From Streptomyces clavuligerus (GTDB lineage Bacteria > Actinomycetota > Actinomycetes > Streptomycetales > Streptomycetaceae): a stretch of DNA of 64,000 nucleotides. The position numbers were made by a program, and so were the translations under genes. The DNA is taken from assembly GCF_005519465.1 (NCBI RefSeq), contig NZ_CP027858.1, positions 930,001 through 994,000 of the forward strand, in the 5' to 3' direction. Shown piece by piece: positions 45,592 to 55,083 of this stretch (the stretch's first letter is position 1; every line of letters begins with the position of its first letter). The notes beneath the pieces were generated by a model. It did not search any database. It saw nothing but the letters and a program-made list of their open reading frames with translations, and was not told the origin of the DNA.

Positions 45592-46890
45592 TCACCGGGT
45601 GCGGAAGCGCAGCTCGTCGAGGTCGACGGTGTCGGCCAGCACCTGCTGTCCGGTGTCGTTGAAGTGGATGTGGTCGCCCGAGTCGTAGGCGGGCAGGATC
45701 CGGGCCGGATCCGCGGGGTCGCGGACGGCGGCGTCGAAGTCGACGACCGCGTCGAAGACCGGTGTGGTCCGCAGCAGCCGGTTCACGGCCTGCCGGGTCG
45801 CCTCACGGGCCTCGGTGTGGCCGGGGAAGCCCTTGTAGGGCGTGACGGTGCCGCCGATGACCTTCAGCCCCCGGGCGTGCGCACGGCGGACCAGCTCGCG
45901 GTAGCCCCCCACGAGGGCCTGTGGGTCGAGCTGTTCCGGGGTGCCCTTGATGTCGTTGACACCGATCAGGAGGATCACCGCGCGCACCCCGGCGCGGGAG
46001 AGCGCGTCGGCGTCGAAGCGGGTGAGGACGCTGGGGCCGACGTCGTCGCGGAGCAGCCGGTTCCCGGCGATCCCGGCGTTGAGGACGCCGAGCCGGCGGT
46101 GCGGGGGCAGCGCCCGCAGCCGGGCGGCGAGCCGGTCGGGCCAGCGGCGGTTGGCGTTGCCGGTGGAGCCGGAGCCGTCGGTGAGCGAGTCGCCGACGGC
46201 GACGACGCTGCCCGCGGCGCGGGAGCCGAGGACGTCGACGCCGCTGAGGTAGTGCCAGGAGCCCGAGGTGGCGGTGTAGGGGGTGCCGCTCTCGTCGGCG
46301 GTGTGGTCGCCGCCCGGGGCGAGGAAGTTGGTCTGGAGCGCGGTGCGGTGCTGGGTCGCCTGGCCGGATTCATCGGGTGTGTAGAGCGTGATCAGCAGAT
46401 TGGCGGCGGCGGGTACGCGCAGCGGTATCGGGTCCGAGAACAGGTCCCGCCCCGGCGGTACGGTGACCGCCCGCCCGCCCCGGAAGGTCGCCGACCGCAG
46501 GGTGCCGGGCACCGCGCGGGGGCTCCTGGGCGCACCCGCGGTCTGGAGTCCGGCGGTGGCCGCGCCGATCCGCAGCGGGGTGGTGCCGAGGCGGTTGCTG
46601 ACCCTGATCCGGATGGCCGCGCCGCCGATGCTGGTGTGCACGACATTCCGGATCGACGTGCCCGGCAGCGGGTCCACGGCGTGCGAGGGCGCGGTGGCCC
46701 AGGTACCGGTCCAGCCACCGGCGCCGCCCCGGTGCGGCAGGGGGGTCCCGGGCGCGGGGCCCGCGGACCCGGGTGCCGCGGGCGCGGGGTCGTGGGCCGC
46801 CGCTCCCGCGGGCGGGGTGCCCGCGGTGCCGAGCAGGGTGAGACTCACCGACGCCACCAGGGCGGTGAGTAATCGACGGGGTCCGGTCAT
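45592..46890 (-). CDS. Exported SGNH/GDSL-type esterase
   Basis: 432 residues. Signal peptide (about 1-32, RRLLTALVASVSLTLLG ... AGAAA). Residues about 60-220 form a beta-rich accessory region; the SGNH hydrolase domain follows with all blocks: GDSLTDG (nucleophile Ser), GIAGNRLL, LLIGVNDIKG, and DHIHFND (Asp/His). It probably removes acyl groups from a polysaccharide or lipid outside the cell. Codon 7 (46870-46872) is TTA. The ATG at 46890 lacks a good ribosome site. It is convergent with the GH95 gene, and a shared role in polysaccharide breakdown is possible. Confidence 0.87.
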   Translation of the reverse strand: MTGPRRLLTALVASVSLTLLGTAGTPPAGAAAHDPAPAAPGSAGPAPGTPLPHRGGAGGWTGTWATAPSHAVDPLPGTSIRNVVHTSIGGAAIRIRVSNRLGTTPLRIGAATAGLQTAGAPRSPRAVPGTLRSATFRGGRAVTVPPGRDLFSDPIPLRVPAAANLLITLYTPDESGQATQHRTALQTNFLAPGGDHTADESGTPYTATSGSWHYLSGVDVLGSRAAGSVVAVGDSLTDGSGSTGNANRRWPDRLAARLRALPPHRRLGVLNAGIAGNRLLRDDVGPSVLTRFDADALSRAGVRAVILLIGVNDIKGTPEQLDPQALVGGYRELVRRAHARGLKVIGGTVTPYKGFPGHTEAREATRQAVNRLLRTTPVFDAVVDFDAAVRDPADPARILPAYDSGDHIHFNDTGQQVLADTVDLDELRFRTR

Positions 46891-47028
46891 GCGTGTCCGC
46901 CTGTTCGGTCGGGGCCGCGCGACGGCGGCCGGGAACGTGCAGGCACTGTGGCAGAGATCGGATCTCCTGCCCATGAGATGTACAGACATCCCTCGCACGG
47001 ACGGCCGAGTACCGACCCCCGCGGGGAA

Positions 47029-47065
47029 GCGGGCCGGGCCGGGGTCAGAGCCCGGCCCGGCCCGC
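47029..47065. terminator. GC-rich hairpin after rsgA
   Basis: GCGGGCCGGGCCGGG (47029-47043) with CCCGGCCCGGCCCGC (47051-47065), 15 pairs and a short loop, just past the stop of the minus-strand rsgA gene. Confidence 0.78.
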
Positions 47066-47074
47066 CCGCCGGAC

Positions 47075-48214
47075 TCAGAACCGGCCGCGCTTGAGGGCCG
47101 CCGCGGCCCGGCCCTGCTCGCCCTTGCGCCGCCATTCCCTCCGCAGCTCGGACCGTACCCGGGCATCGGTCTTGGCCACCATGTACTGGTTCTCCCGCAG
47201 CAGTTTGCGGTAGCTCTCCAGACGGCGGACGGGCAGCGAACCGTCCTCGACGGCGGCGGCGACCGCGCACCCCGGCTCGGTGTGGTGCCCGCAGTCGTGG
47301 AAGCGGCACTCCCGCGCCAGTTCCTCGATCTCGGCGAAGGTCTGGCCCACGCCCGTCCCGGCGTCGAAGAGCCCGACGCCGCGCAGCCCGGGGGTGTCGA
47401 TGAGGACTCCCCCGTCCGGCAGGGGGAGCAGATTGCGGGTCGTGGTGGTGTGCCGCCCCTTGCCGTCGACCTCGCGGGCGGCGCCGACCGTCATCGCCTC
47501 CGCCCCCACGAGGGCGTTGGCGAGCGTGGACTTGCCCGCGCCGGAGACCCCGAGCAGGACCGCCGTCCCGTCGCCGATCACGGCCCGGACGGCCGCCACG
47601 CCGTCACCGGTCAGTGAGCTGACGGGCAGCACCGCGGCGCCGGGCGCGACGGTCTCCACGTCCTGGACGAGCTGGGCGAGCTGGGCGGCGTCGGGCACCA
47701 GGTCCGCCTTGGTGAGCACCACCACGGGCCGGGCGCCGCTCTCCCAGGCCAGGGCGAGGAAGCGCTCGATCCGCCCGAGGTCCGGCTCGACGGCGAGCGA
47801 GACCGCGACGATCGCGTGGTCGACATTGGCGGCGAGGATCTGCGCCTCGGAGCGCCTGGAGGACGTCGAGCGGACGAACGCGGTGCGGCGCGGCAGCAGC
47901 GTCCGCACATACCGGGGGTCGCCGCCGACGGGGTCGACCGCGGCCCAGTCCCCGGTGCACACGACCTTCATCGGGTCATGGGGCACCACGAACTCGGTGT
48001 CGGCGCGCACGGTGCCCTCGGGGGCGACCAGATCGCAGTGACCGCGATCGACCCGGACCACCCGCCCGGGCACCAGGCCCTGGGCGGCGTACGGGGCGAA
48101 GGCGGCGGCCCAGTCGTCGTCCCAGCCGTAGGGGGCGAGAGCGGACCGGACGTCAAAGGAAGCGGAGGAGGGAGAAGAGGGAGAAGAGGACGGGTTCAGC
48201 GGAGTGCTGGACAC
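47075..48214 (-). CDS. rsgA: Ribosome biogenesis GTPase RsgA
   Basis: 379 residues, circularly permuted GTPase that helps mature the 30S ribosomal subunit. The N-terminal OB-fold (about 45-110) precedes the permuted motifs in the order G4 TKAD, G1 GVSGAGKST, then G3 DTPG. The C-terminal zinc site CRFHDCGHHTEPGC is intact. The first 20 residues are a Ser/Pro-rich extension. The start is GTG at 48214 with AAGGGG nearby. A short ORF with a much stronger ribosome site lies 72 bases upstream on the same strand. Confidence 0.92.
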   Translation of the reverse strand: MSSTPLNPSSSPSSPSSASFDVRSALAPYGWDDDWAAAFAPYAAQGLVPGRVVRVDRGHCDLVAPEGTVRADTEFVVPHDPMKVVCTGDWAAVDPVGGDPRYVRTLLPRRTAFVRSTSSRRSEAQILAANVDHAIVAVSLAVEPDLGRIERFLALAWESGARPVVVLTKADLVPDAAQLAQLVQDVETVAPGAAVLPVSSLTGDGVAAVRAVIGDGTAVLLGVSGAGKSTLANALVGAEAMTVGAAREVDGKGRHTTTTRNLLPLPDGGVLIDTPGLRGVGLFDAGTGVGQTFAEIEELARECRFHDCGHHTEPGCAVAAAVEDGSLPVRRLESYRKLLRENQYMVAKTDARVRSELRREWRRKGEQGRAAAALKRGRF

Positions 48215-48286
48215 GATGAGGGACCCCTTACGAAGGGTGAAGGGTGGCCCCGGCGGGCGCGCTCGGCGCGCGGAAGTGGAGAGGTA

Positions 48287-48358
48287 TCAGCCGGAGACCA
48301 CGGGGGTGGAGTGGATGATCGTCTGAACGCGGGCAGCGCTCGTCACCGTGACAGTCAT
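48287..48358 (-). CDS. 23-residue leader-like ORF upstream of rsgA
   Basis: ATG at 48358 has an excellent ribosome site, GGAGGTG, seven bases upstream, better than that of rsgA itself. The peptide begins MTVTVTSAARVQTIIHS and has no Cys cluster or run of a single amino acid typical of attenuators. It ends 72 bases before rsgA. It may be a real small protein, a leader whose translation affects rsgA, or chance. Codon use is normal for the genome. Confidence 0.45.
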   Translation of the reverse strand: MTVTVTSAARVQTIIHSTPVVSG

Positions 48359-48577
48359 CGGTCAACACCTCCCTGATCGCACTCGGCCGGCCGCGCGCGG
48401 CGGTCGCCGCGCGGGAACAGCAGGACTTTAACTCCGGGCGGGGCGGGACGCCAAAGGGTTTTTTCCGCACCGGTCCGGCGCTCGCCCGGTACCGGTCCGG
48501 CGCTCGCTCCAGCGTCGGCCCTCCCGTCCGGACCGGCCCGTGTGGCGGGCCCCTCCGTTCGCTCCTAACGTCGCCTC

Positions 48578-49663
48578 ATGACACCACGACAAAAAACCCA
48601 TGCCGTATATATCGGATGGAGTGCCGCGGTGGCCGCCGCCCTGGTCGCCGGGCTCGTCGGCGGGCCCGTGTCCGCCTCCGCCGCTCCGCGTTCCCACGCC
48701 GTCGGGCCCGGCGGGTCGATCCAGGAGGCGGTCGACGCGGCCCGGCCCGGGGACACGGTGGTGATCGCCCCGGGGCTCTACCGGGAGAGTGTGCGGATCA
48801 CCAAGGCGCTGACCCTGCGGGGCTCGGGGCCCGGCACGGTGCTCACCCCCGGCACGGCCCGGACCCGGGCGGCGAAGGGCTGTGCCGAGGAGGGGAACGG
48901 CATCTGTGTCACCGGCACCGCGGAGCGCGAGCTCGCCGGGGTCTCTGTCCGCTCGCTCACGCTGCGCGGCTACCGCAGGACGGGGCTGTGGGCCTCCCGC
49001 ACCGACCGGCTCTCCGTCCGCCGGGTGACGTCCGAGGCCAACGGCGTCTGGGGCATCGCCCAGCACCGGTCCGTCCGCTCGGTACTGAAGGGCAACACCG
49101 TCCTGGAGAACGGCGACGCGGGCATCTTCGTCGCCAACGCGATCGACGCCGAGGGCGGGGCGACCGACACCGGCGGTACCGAGATCGCGGAGAACCGGGC
49201 GGCCGGCAACCGGATCGGCGTCACCGTCCGGCGGGTGCGGAATCTGTCCGTACGGAACAACACCGTCACCGGGAACTGCGCGGGGATGTTCATCGTCGGC
49301 GACGAGTCACGGCCCGCGGCGGGCGCGATGACCGTCCGTTCCAACACCGTCGAACGGAACAACCTCTTCTGCCCGGCGACCGAGCGGCTGCCCGCCCTCC
49401 AGGGCTCCGGGATCGTCCTCACCGGCTCCGAGGCCACCGTCGTCCGGGACAACCGGGTCCGCGACAACGTGGGCACCTGGCCCATGTCCGGCGGGATCGT
49501 CCTGTTCAAGAGCTTCGTCGGCGCGGCCAACACCGACAACGTCATCGAGCGCAACGACGTCACCGGCAACTCGGCGGCCGATCTGATCGACGGCGGCGGC
49601 GGTACGGGCAACCGGTTCGCCGACAACGTCTGCGCCACGTCCCGGCCCGGCGGGATGTGCTGA
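48578..49663 (+). CDS. Exported right-handed beta-helix protein
   Basis: 361 residues with a signal peptide (about 1-35, ending VSASAAP). The mature part opens with SIQEAVDAARPGDTVVIAPGLYRESV, the typical N-cap of NosD/pectate-lyase-like beta helices, followed by repeated Asn-rich turns (NTVLENGDAGIF, NNTVTGNCAGMF, NVIERNDVTGNSA). Most such proteins bind or cleave polysaccharides; I see no pectate-lyase calcium/Arg site, so activity is uncertain. Four Cys may form disulfides outside the cell. Divergent from the rsgA leader region. Confidence 0.82.
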   Translation: MTPRQKTHAVYIGWSAAVAAALVAGLVGGPVSASAAPRSHAVGPGGSIQEAVDAARPGDTVVIAPGLYRESVRITKALTLRGSGPGTVLTPGTARTRAAKGCAEEGNGICVTGTAERELAGVSVRSLTLRGYRRTGLWASRTDRLSVRRVTSEANGVWGIAQHRSVRSVLKGNTVLENGDAGIFVANAIDAEGGATDTGGTEIAENRAAGNRIGVTVRRVRNLSVRNNTVTGNCAGMFIVGDESRPAAGAMTVRSNTVERNNLFCPATERLPALQGSGIVLTGSEATVVRDNRVRDNVGTWPMSGGIVLFKSFVGAANTDNVIERNDVTGNSAADLIDGGGGTGNRFADNVCATSRPGGMC

Positions 49664-49736
49664 ACACCGCGCCCACCGGGCCAGCGGGCCCACCGCGCCC
49701 CGGACCCGCGCCCACCGCGAGGAGAGTGAAGGCCGC

Positions 49737-50828
49737 ATGACCACCCTGAGCACCCGACCCGTCCAGACCGTCTCCCTCGACTCCGCCCCGCCCCCGGGGA
49801 TGCGGCTGCGCGAACTCGCCTTCGGGGCCGCCGGGGCCGCCGCCCTGCGCGCCGCCGCCCGGCTGCGGCTGGCCGACGCGCTCGGCGACATCCCGGCGAC
49901 CCCCGAGAAGCTGGCCGAGGCCGTCGGCGCCGAACCCCGGCCGCTGCTGCGGCTGCTGCGGGCCCTCGTCTGCCAGGGTGTCTTCGACGAACGGCCGGAC
50001 GGCACCTTCTGCCACACCGAGATGTCCCGGATGCTGCGCGAGGACGACCCGCACAGTCTGCGGGCCATCGTGCTGTGGTGCACCGAACCCTGGACCTGGG
50101 CCGTGTGGCCCCGGCTGGACGAGGCGGCGCGCTCGGGCGGCGGCGTCTTCCAGGAGCTGTTCGGCAAGGGCTTCTTCGACCATCTCCACCAGGACGCCCC
50201 GGAGTCCGCCGCCGTCTTCAACCAGGCGATGACGGTCTCCAGCCGGCAGTCCGCCGAGGATGTCGCCGAACTCCTCGACCTCACCGGGGTGCGCTCGGTC
50301 GCCGACATCGGCGGCGGCCAGGGCCATGTCCTCGTCAGCCTGCTGGAGCGCCACCCGGAGCTGCGGGGCACCCTGCTGGACCTGCCCGACGTGGTGGCGG
50401 GCGCCGACCCGAGGCTGCGGGAGGGCGGCGAGCTGGCGGACCGGATCACGGTGCTCCCCGGCGACTGCCGCCGGGACATCCCCGTCGAGGCCGACCTCTA
50501 CATCATCAAGAACATCCTGGAGTGGGACGACGACAGCACCCGGGCCACGCTGCGCAACGTGGTGGCCGCGGCCCGGCCCGGCGCCCGGGTGGTGGTGATC
50601 GAGAACCTGGTGGACGACACCCCGTCGATGCGGTTCACGACCGCCATGGACCTGCTGCTCCTGCTCAACGTCGGCGGTGCCAAGCACACCCGGGGGAGCA
50701 TGGTGGAGCGGATGACGGCGGCGGGGCTCGCCCCGGAGGTCATCCGCCCCGTCAACGCCTATCTGCACGCGTTCGAGGCCGTCGTCCCCACCGGCGCCGG
50801 GGCCCTTGAGGAGGCCGCCGGGCCCTGA
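49737..50828 (+). CDS. SAM-dependent O-methyltransferase
   Basis: 363 residues. An N-terminal dimerisation winged helix (about 20-105) is followed by the Methyltransf_2 catalytic domain with SAM motif VADIGGGQGHVL and post-motif LPDVV; later IIKNILEWDDD corresponds to the catalytic His-containing segment of the family, here with Asn-Ile in place of the usual Leu-His. This group methylates phenolic hydroxyls of polyketides. It converges on the spore-pigment genes and is separated from them by a terminator. It probably methylates the pigment, but a stand-alone role cannot be excluded. Confidence 0.85.
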   Translation: MTTLSTRPVQTVSLDSAPPPGMRLRELAFGAAGAAALRAAARLRLADALGDIPATPEKLAEAVGAEPRPLLRLLRALVCQGVFDERPDGTFCHTEMSRMLREDDPHSLRAIVLWCTEPWTWAVWPRLDEAARSGGGVFQELFGKGFFDHLHQDAPESAAVFNQAMTVSSRQSAEDVAELLDLTGVRSVADIGGGQGHVLVSLLERHPELRGTLLDLPDVVAGADPRLREGGELADRITVLPGDCRRDIPVEADLYIIKNILEWDDDSTRATLRNVVAAARPGARVVVIENLVDDTPSMRFTTAMDLLLLLNVGGAKHTRGSMVERMTAAGLAPEVIRPVNAYLHAFEAVVPTGAGALEEAAGP

Positions 50829-50843
50829 ACGCCGACCGCCGTG

Positions 50844-50883
50844 CCACCGCCCCCGGCCTCTGGGAAGAGTCCGGGGGCGGTGG
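50844..50883. terminator. Terminator between O-methyltransferase and whiE genes
   Basis: CCACCGCCCCCGG (50844-50856) with CCGGGGGCGGTGG (50871-50883), 13 perfect pairs, loop of 14, in the gap between convergent stops. Confidence 0.85.
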
Positions 50884-50893
50884 TGCGCGGGGC

Positions 50894-51238
50894 TCAGGCG
50901 GGGCCGCGCTCCCAGGTGTAGAAGCGGTGGGCCATCGCGTCCCGGGGGCCGCGCCAGGTCTGTGGGTCGTAGGGGCTGACGAACTCGGTCAGCCGCTCGC
51001 ACAGACCGCGGAACTCCGGGTGGTCGCCCACCCCGGCGATGGCCGGCCCCGGCGGCCGGTCCGCCTCGATGAGGTGCATGTAGACATCGCCGAACTGGAA
51101 GAGGCTGCGGCGGCGGACCCCGACGAGACGCGGCAGTTCACCGCCGTCGGAGTCCGCGAAGAGCCGGGCGATGCCCTCGGCCGAGCCCGGTGCCATCCGG
51201 GCCACCACGAGGGCCTGGTGTACGGGGGCTGTGGTCAT
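50894..51238 (-). CDS. whiE-ORFVII: TcmI-type polyketide cyclase (WhiE ORFVII)
   Basis: 114 residues, ferredoxin-like TcmI cyclase family. Begins TTAPVHQALVVARMAPGSAE and contains RRSLFQFGDVYMHLIEAD, characteristic of the group. It should close a late ring of the aromatic pigment chain. Last gene of the minus-strand cluster, 13 bases after the aromatase gene; the order KS-CLF-ACP-aromatase-cyclase equals that of whiE. Confidence 0.9.
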   Translation of the reverse strand: MTTAPVHQALVVARMAPGSAEGIARLFADSDGGELPRLVGVRRRSLFQFGDVYMHLIEADRPPGPAIAGVGDHPEFRGLCERLTEFVSPYDPQTWRGPRDAMAHRFYTWERGPA

Positions 51239-51251
51239 GGTCGCGCTCCCG

Positions 51252-51999
<748 letters not shown>

Positions 52000-52003
52000 G
52001 CGT

Positions 52004-53305
52004 TCACTCCTTCTCGGGTGGGGGTGCGGGGGCGCGGTCGGCGGCGCGCAGCACCAGGGCCGCGTTCGACCCCATCAGCCCCCGGCTGAGGACCAGCGCG
52101 GTGCGCAGCGGCGCCGGGCGGGCCTTGCCGGTGACGATGTCGAGGTCGTGACAGACGTCGAACACGTTGGGGGTCGGGGGGACGGCGCCGTGTTCCAGGG
52201 CGAGGACCGCGGCGGCGGCGTCGAGCACGGGGCCGCCGCAGTACGCCCGTCCGATACCGGTCTTGGGGGCGGTGACCGGCACCCGGCGGCCGTGCGCGCC
52301 GAGCGCGTCGGTGAGGGCCAGGGCCTCGGCGCGGTCGGCCGCGGGGACACCGAGGGCGTCGGCGAAGACGACGTCGACCTCCTCGGGGGCGCATCCGGCC
52401 TGCCGCAGGGCGCCCTCGACGGCGCGGGCCAGCCCTTCGCGGGAGTCCTCCCAGCGGCCCGCGCCGGTGAAGGTGGCCGCGTGACCGGCGACGACGGCGC
52501 GGGGCACGGCGCCGCGCGCGAGGGCCGCGCCCTCCTCCTCGACGACGAGCATCGCCCCGCCCTCGGCGGGGACGAAGCCGCATGCCTCGGAGGTGAAGGG
52601 CCGGTAGGCGCGGGCCGGGTCCTCGCAGGTGCTCAGGTCCGCGTAGCCGAGCTGGCAGACCATCGAGTAGGGCGCGAGCGGGGCCTCCGCGGAGCCGACG
52701 ACGACGGCCGCCGTGCCGCGGGCGATGGACCCGGCGGCGTGGGCGATGGCGTCGAGCCCCCCGGCCTCGTCGCTGCACACCACGGCGCAGGGGCCCTTGA
52801 AGCCGCCCCGGATGGAGACCTGGCCGGTGCTGGCGGCGTAGAACCAGGCGATGGACTGGTAGGGGCCGACGAAGCGGGAGCCCCGGCCCCAGAGGTTCTG
52901 GAGTTCCCGCTGCCCGAACGCGCCGCCGCCGGAGCCGGAGGCGGTGACCACGCCGATGCCGTAGGGGTCGTCCTGGTAGTCGGCGCGCCCCAGCCGGGCG
53001 TCGGCGAGGGCGAGGTCGGCGGCGGCCATGGCGAAGTGGGTGAAGCGGTCGGTCTGCACCAGGAAGCGCTCCTCGACCAGGCTCGCGGGCTCCAGGTCGC
53101 GCACCTCGCCGCCGACCCGCAGGGGCAGGTCCCCGCAGCCCTCGCGGGTGATCCGGTCGAGCAGGCAGAGTCCTTCCCGGGTCGCCTTCCAGAACACGTC
53201 GGCGCCGATGCCGTTGGGGGCGACGACGCCGATGCCGGTGACGACGGTGCGGCGGCCGGGTCCCCGGGGCATCGGAGCGGGCCTCCGGTTCGACGGGTCG
53301 GTCAT
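52004..53305 (-). CDS. whiE-ORFIV: Ketosynthase chain-length factor (WhiE ORFIV)
   Basis: 433 residues, KS-beta partner that sets polyketide length in the heterodimer with KS-alpha. The fold matches KS ([14 protein letters not shown] start; [16 protein letters not shown]). Where KS-alpha has its nucleophilic Cys, this protein has Glu (E180 in SDEAGG); antibiotic-cluster CLFs typically carry Gln here. ATG at 53305 overlaps the KS stop by four bases with a GGGAGGG ribosome site. Confidence 0.93.
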   Translation of the reverse strand: MTDPSNRRPAPMPRGPGRRTVVTGIGVVAPNGIGADVFWKATREGLCLLDRITREGCGDLPLRVGGEVRDLEPASLVEERFLVQTDRFTHFAMAAADLALADARLGRADYQDDPYGIGVVTASGSGGGAFGQRELQNLWGRGSRFVGPYQSIAWFYAASTGQVSIRGGFKGPCAVVCSDEAGGLDAIAHAAGSIARGTAAVVVGSAEAPLAPYSMVCQLGYADLSTCEDPARAYRPFTSEACGFVPAEGGAMLVVEEEGAALARGAVPRAVVAGHAATFTGAGRWEDSREGLARAVEGALRQAGCAPEEVDVVFADALGVPAADRAEALALTDALGAHGRRVPVTAPKTGIGRAYCGGPVLDAAAAVLALEHGAVPPTPNVFDVCHDLDIVTGKARPAPLRTALVLSRGLMGSNAALVLRAADRAPAPPPEKE

Positions 53306-54570
53306 GGCGCCCTCCCACTGGGTCGGGTCAGCACGACCGCGGACTGGAACCCGCCGAACCCGCTGCCCACGGAGAGCACATGGCGCAGTCTGCGGGGGCG
53401 GGCGGTGCGTGGCACGTAGTCCAGGTCGCACTCGGGGTCGGGGGTCTGGTAGTTGGCGGTCGGCGGCACCACCTGGTGGTCCATGGCGAGGACGCAGGCG
53501 ACGAGTTCGATCGCGCCGATGGCGCCGAGGGAGTGGCCCACCATGGACTTGATGGAGCTCATGGGGGTGCGGTGGGCGTGCGCGCCGAGGGAGCGTTTGA
53601 CCGCGGCGGTCTCATGGCGGTCGTTCTGCTGGGTGCCGGAGCCGTGGGCGTTGACGTAGTCGATGTCGGTGCGGTCGACGCGGGCGTGGTCCAGGGCGAG
53701 GCCGATGGCGCGGGCCATCTCCAGGCCCTCCCGGGTGAGGCCGGTCATGTGGTACGCGTTGCCGAAGGTGGCGTAGCCGCCGATCTCGCAGTGGACGGTG
53801 GCGCCGCGGGCGCGGGCGTGTTCCAGCTCCTCCAGGACGAGGACGGCTCCGCCCTCGCCCATGACGAAGCCGTCGCGGTGGGCGTCGAACGGCCGGGAGG
53901 CGTGCTCCGGGTCGTCGTTGTTGGGCGAGGTGGCCTTGATGGCGTCGAAGCAGGCCACGGTGATCGGGGATATGGGCGAGTCGGTGGCGCCGGTGACGCA
54001 GATGTCGGCGCGGCCCTCCTCGATGGCCTGGAAGGCGTAGCCGACGGCGTCCAGGCCGGAGGTGCAGCCGGTGGAGACGGTCTGCACCGGTCCCCGGGCA
54101 CCGATCTGTTCGGCCACGGCCGAGGCGAGGGTGGAGGGGGAGAACGCGCGGTGCAGATGGGGGTCGGCCGCCGTGGGGTCGACGTCCCAGCGGGCGCCCC
54201 GCCGGGAGACGGCGACATAGTCGTGTTCCAGCCGGGTGGTGCCGCCGACGGCGGTGCCGAGGGAGACCGCGATCCGCCAGGGGTCCTCGGTGCCGGGGTC
54301 GAGCCCGGCGTCCCGTATCGCCTCCCGGGCGGCGACCAGCGCGAACTGGATGTAGCGGTCCGCGCGGGCGGTGTCCTCGGGCCCGAGTCCGTGCGCGGCC
54401 GGGTCGAAGTCGACCTCGGCGGCGATCCGGGAGCGGAACCCCGTCGGGTCGAAGAGGGTGATGCCGCGCGTGGCCGTGCGGCCCGCGGCGAGCAGTTCCC
54501 AGAAGGCCGGGGTGCCGACGCCGCCGGGGGCGACGACGCCGACCCCGGTGACCGCGACCCGGCGTCTCAC
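53302..54570 (-). CDS. whiE-ORFIII: Ketosynthase alpha (WhiE ORFIII)
   Basis: 422 residues. It extends the polyketide from malonyl-ACP. Nucleophile C169 in [10 protein letters not shown]; catalytic His in [11 protein letters not shown]; Lys/His in [13 protein letters not shown]. Complete KS with N-terminal [16 protein letters not shown]. Overlaps the cupin gene by four bases upstream and the CLF gene by four downstream. Confidence 0.96.
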   Translation of the reverse strand: MRRRVAVTGVGVVAPGGVGTPAFWELLAAGRTATRGITLFDPTGFRSRIAAEVDFDPAAHGLGPEDTARADRYIQFALVAAREAIRDAGLDPGTEDPWRIAVSLGTAVGGTTRLEHDYVAVSRRGARWDVDPTAADPHLHRAFSPSTLASAVAEQIGARGPVQTVSTGCTSGLDAVGYAFQAIEEGRADICVTGATDSPISPITVACFDAIKATSPNNDDPEHASRPFDAHRDGFVMGEGGAVLVLEELEHARARGATVHCEIGGYATFGNAYHMTGLTREGLEMARAIGLALDHARVDRTDIDYVNAHGSGTQQNDRHETAAVKRSLGAHAHRTPMSSIKSMVGHSLGAIGAIELVACVLAMDHQVVPPTANYQTPDPECDLDYVPRTARPRRLRHVLSVGSGFGGFQSAVVLTRPSGRAP

Positions 54571-55046
54571 GACACCACCCCCGAGCGCTGCGGGGGGCTG
54601 TCCGCGGCGCCCCCGGCCGGTTCCGCCGTGTCCTCGGTGTTCTCGGCGTTCTCGGTGTTCTCGGTGTTCTCGGTGTCCACATGGCCCAGCTCCGGCCGGG
54701 GCGCCAGCGGGCCGAGGTGGAAGACCATCCGGGCCTCGTGGTCGCCGACGTTGCGGAAGCGGTGGCGCACGTTCAGCGGGATCATCAGCCCCTGGTCGGG
54801 GCGCATCGGATGGGTGACCCCGTCCAGGTCCACTTCGAGGAGCCCCTGGACCACATAGACGAACTCCTCGGAGTACGGGTGGTAGTGCTCGCCGATGCGC
54901 TCCCCGGGCTGCATGATCGCCAGTCCCATGAATCCGCTGGTCGAGCCCACGGCGGTGGGGGTGAGCAGGGCACGCAGATCGCCGCCGCGCCGGGTGTTGG
55001 GCCGGGACTCGCTCAGGTCGACGATGCGGGGGCCGGTCGTGGTCAT
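54567..55046 (-). CDS. whiE-ORFII: Cupin-fold protein (WhiE ORFII)
   Basis: 159 residues. One cupin domain with the metal motif [15 protein letters not shown] and the second motif [12 protein letters not shown]. WhiE ORFII-type cupins accompany spore-pigment PKSs and may assist an oxidative or cyclising step; the reaction is not established. The C-terminal 25 residues are a Thr-Glu-Asn repeat from a 9-bp run (54629-54677), probably slippage. Confidence 0.9.
   Translation of the reverse strand: MTTTGPRIVDLSESRPNTRRGGDLRALLTPTAVGSTSGFMGLAIMQPGERIGEHYHPYSEEFVYVVQGLLEVDLDGVTHPMRPDQGLMIPLNVRHRFRNVGDHEARMVFHLGPLAPRPELGHVDTENTENTENAENTEDTAEPAGGAADSPPQRSGVVS
54629..54677 (-). repeat. 9-bp run in the whiE cupin gene
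   Basis: Five or so near-perfect TTCTCGGTG units, encoding Thr-Glu-Asn repeats near the C-terminus of the cupin. Confidence 0.88.
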
Positions 55047-55083
55047 GGTGTTCTTCCTCCAGTGGCGGTGCCGGGGCGGCGCG

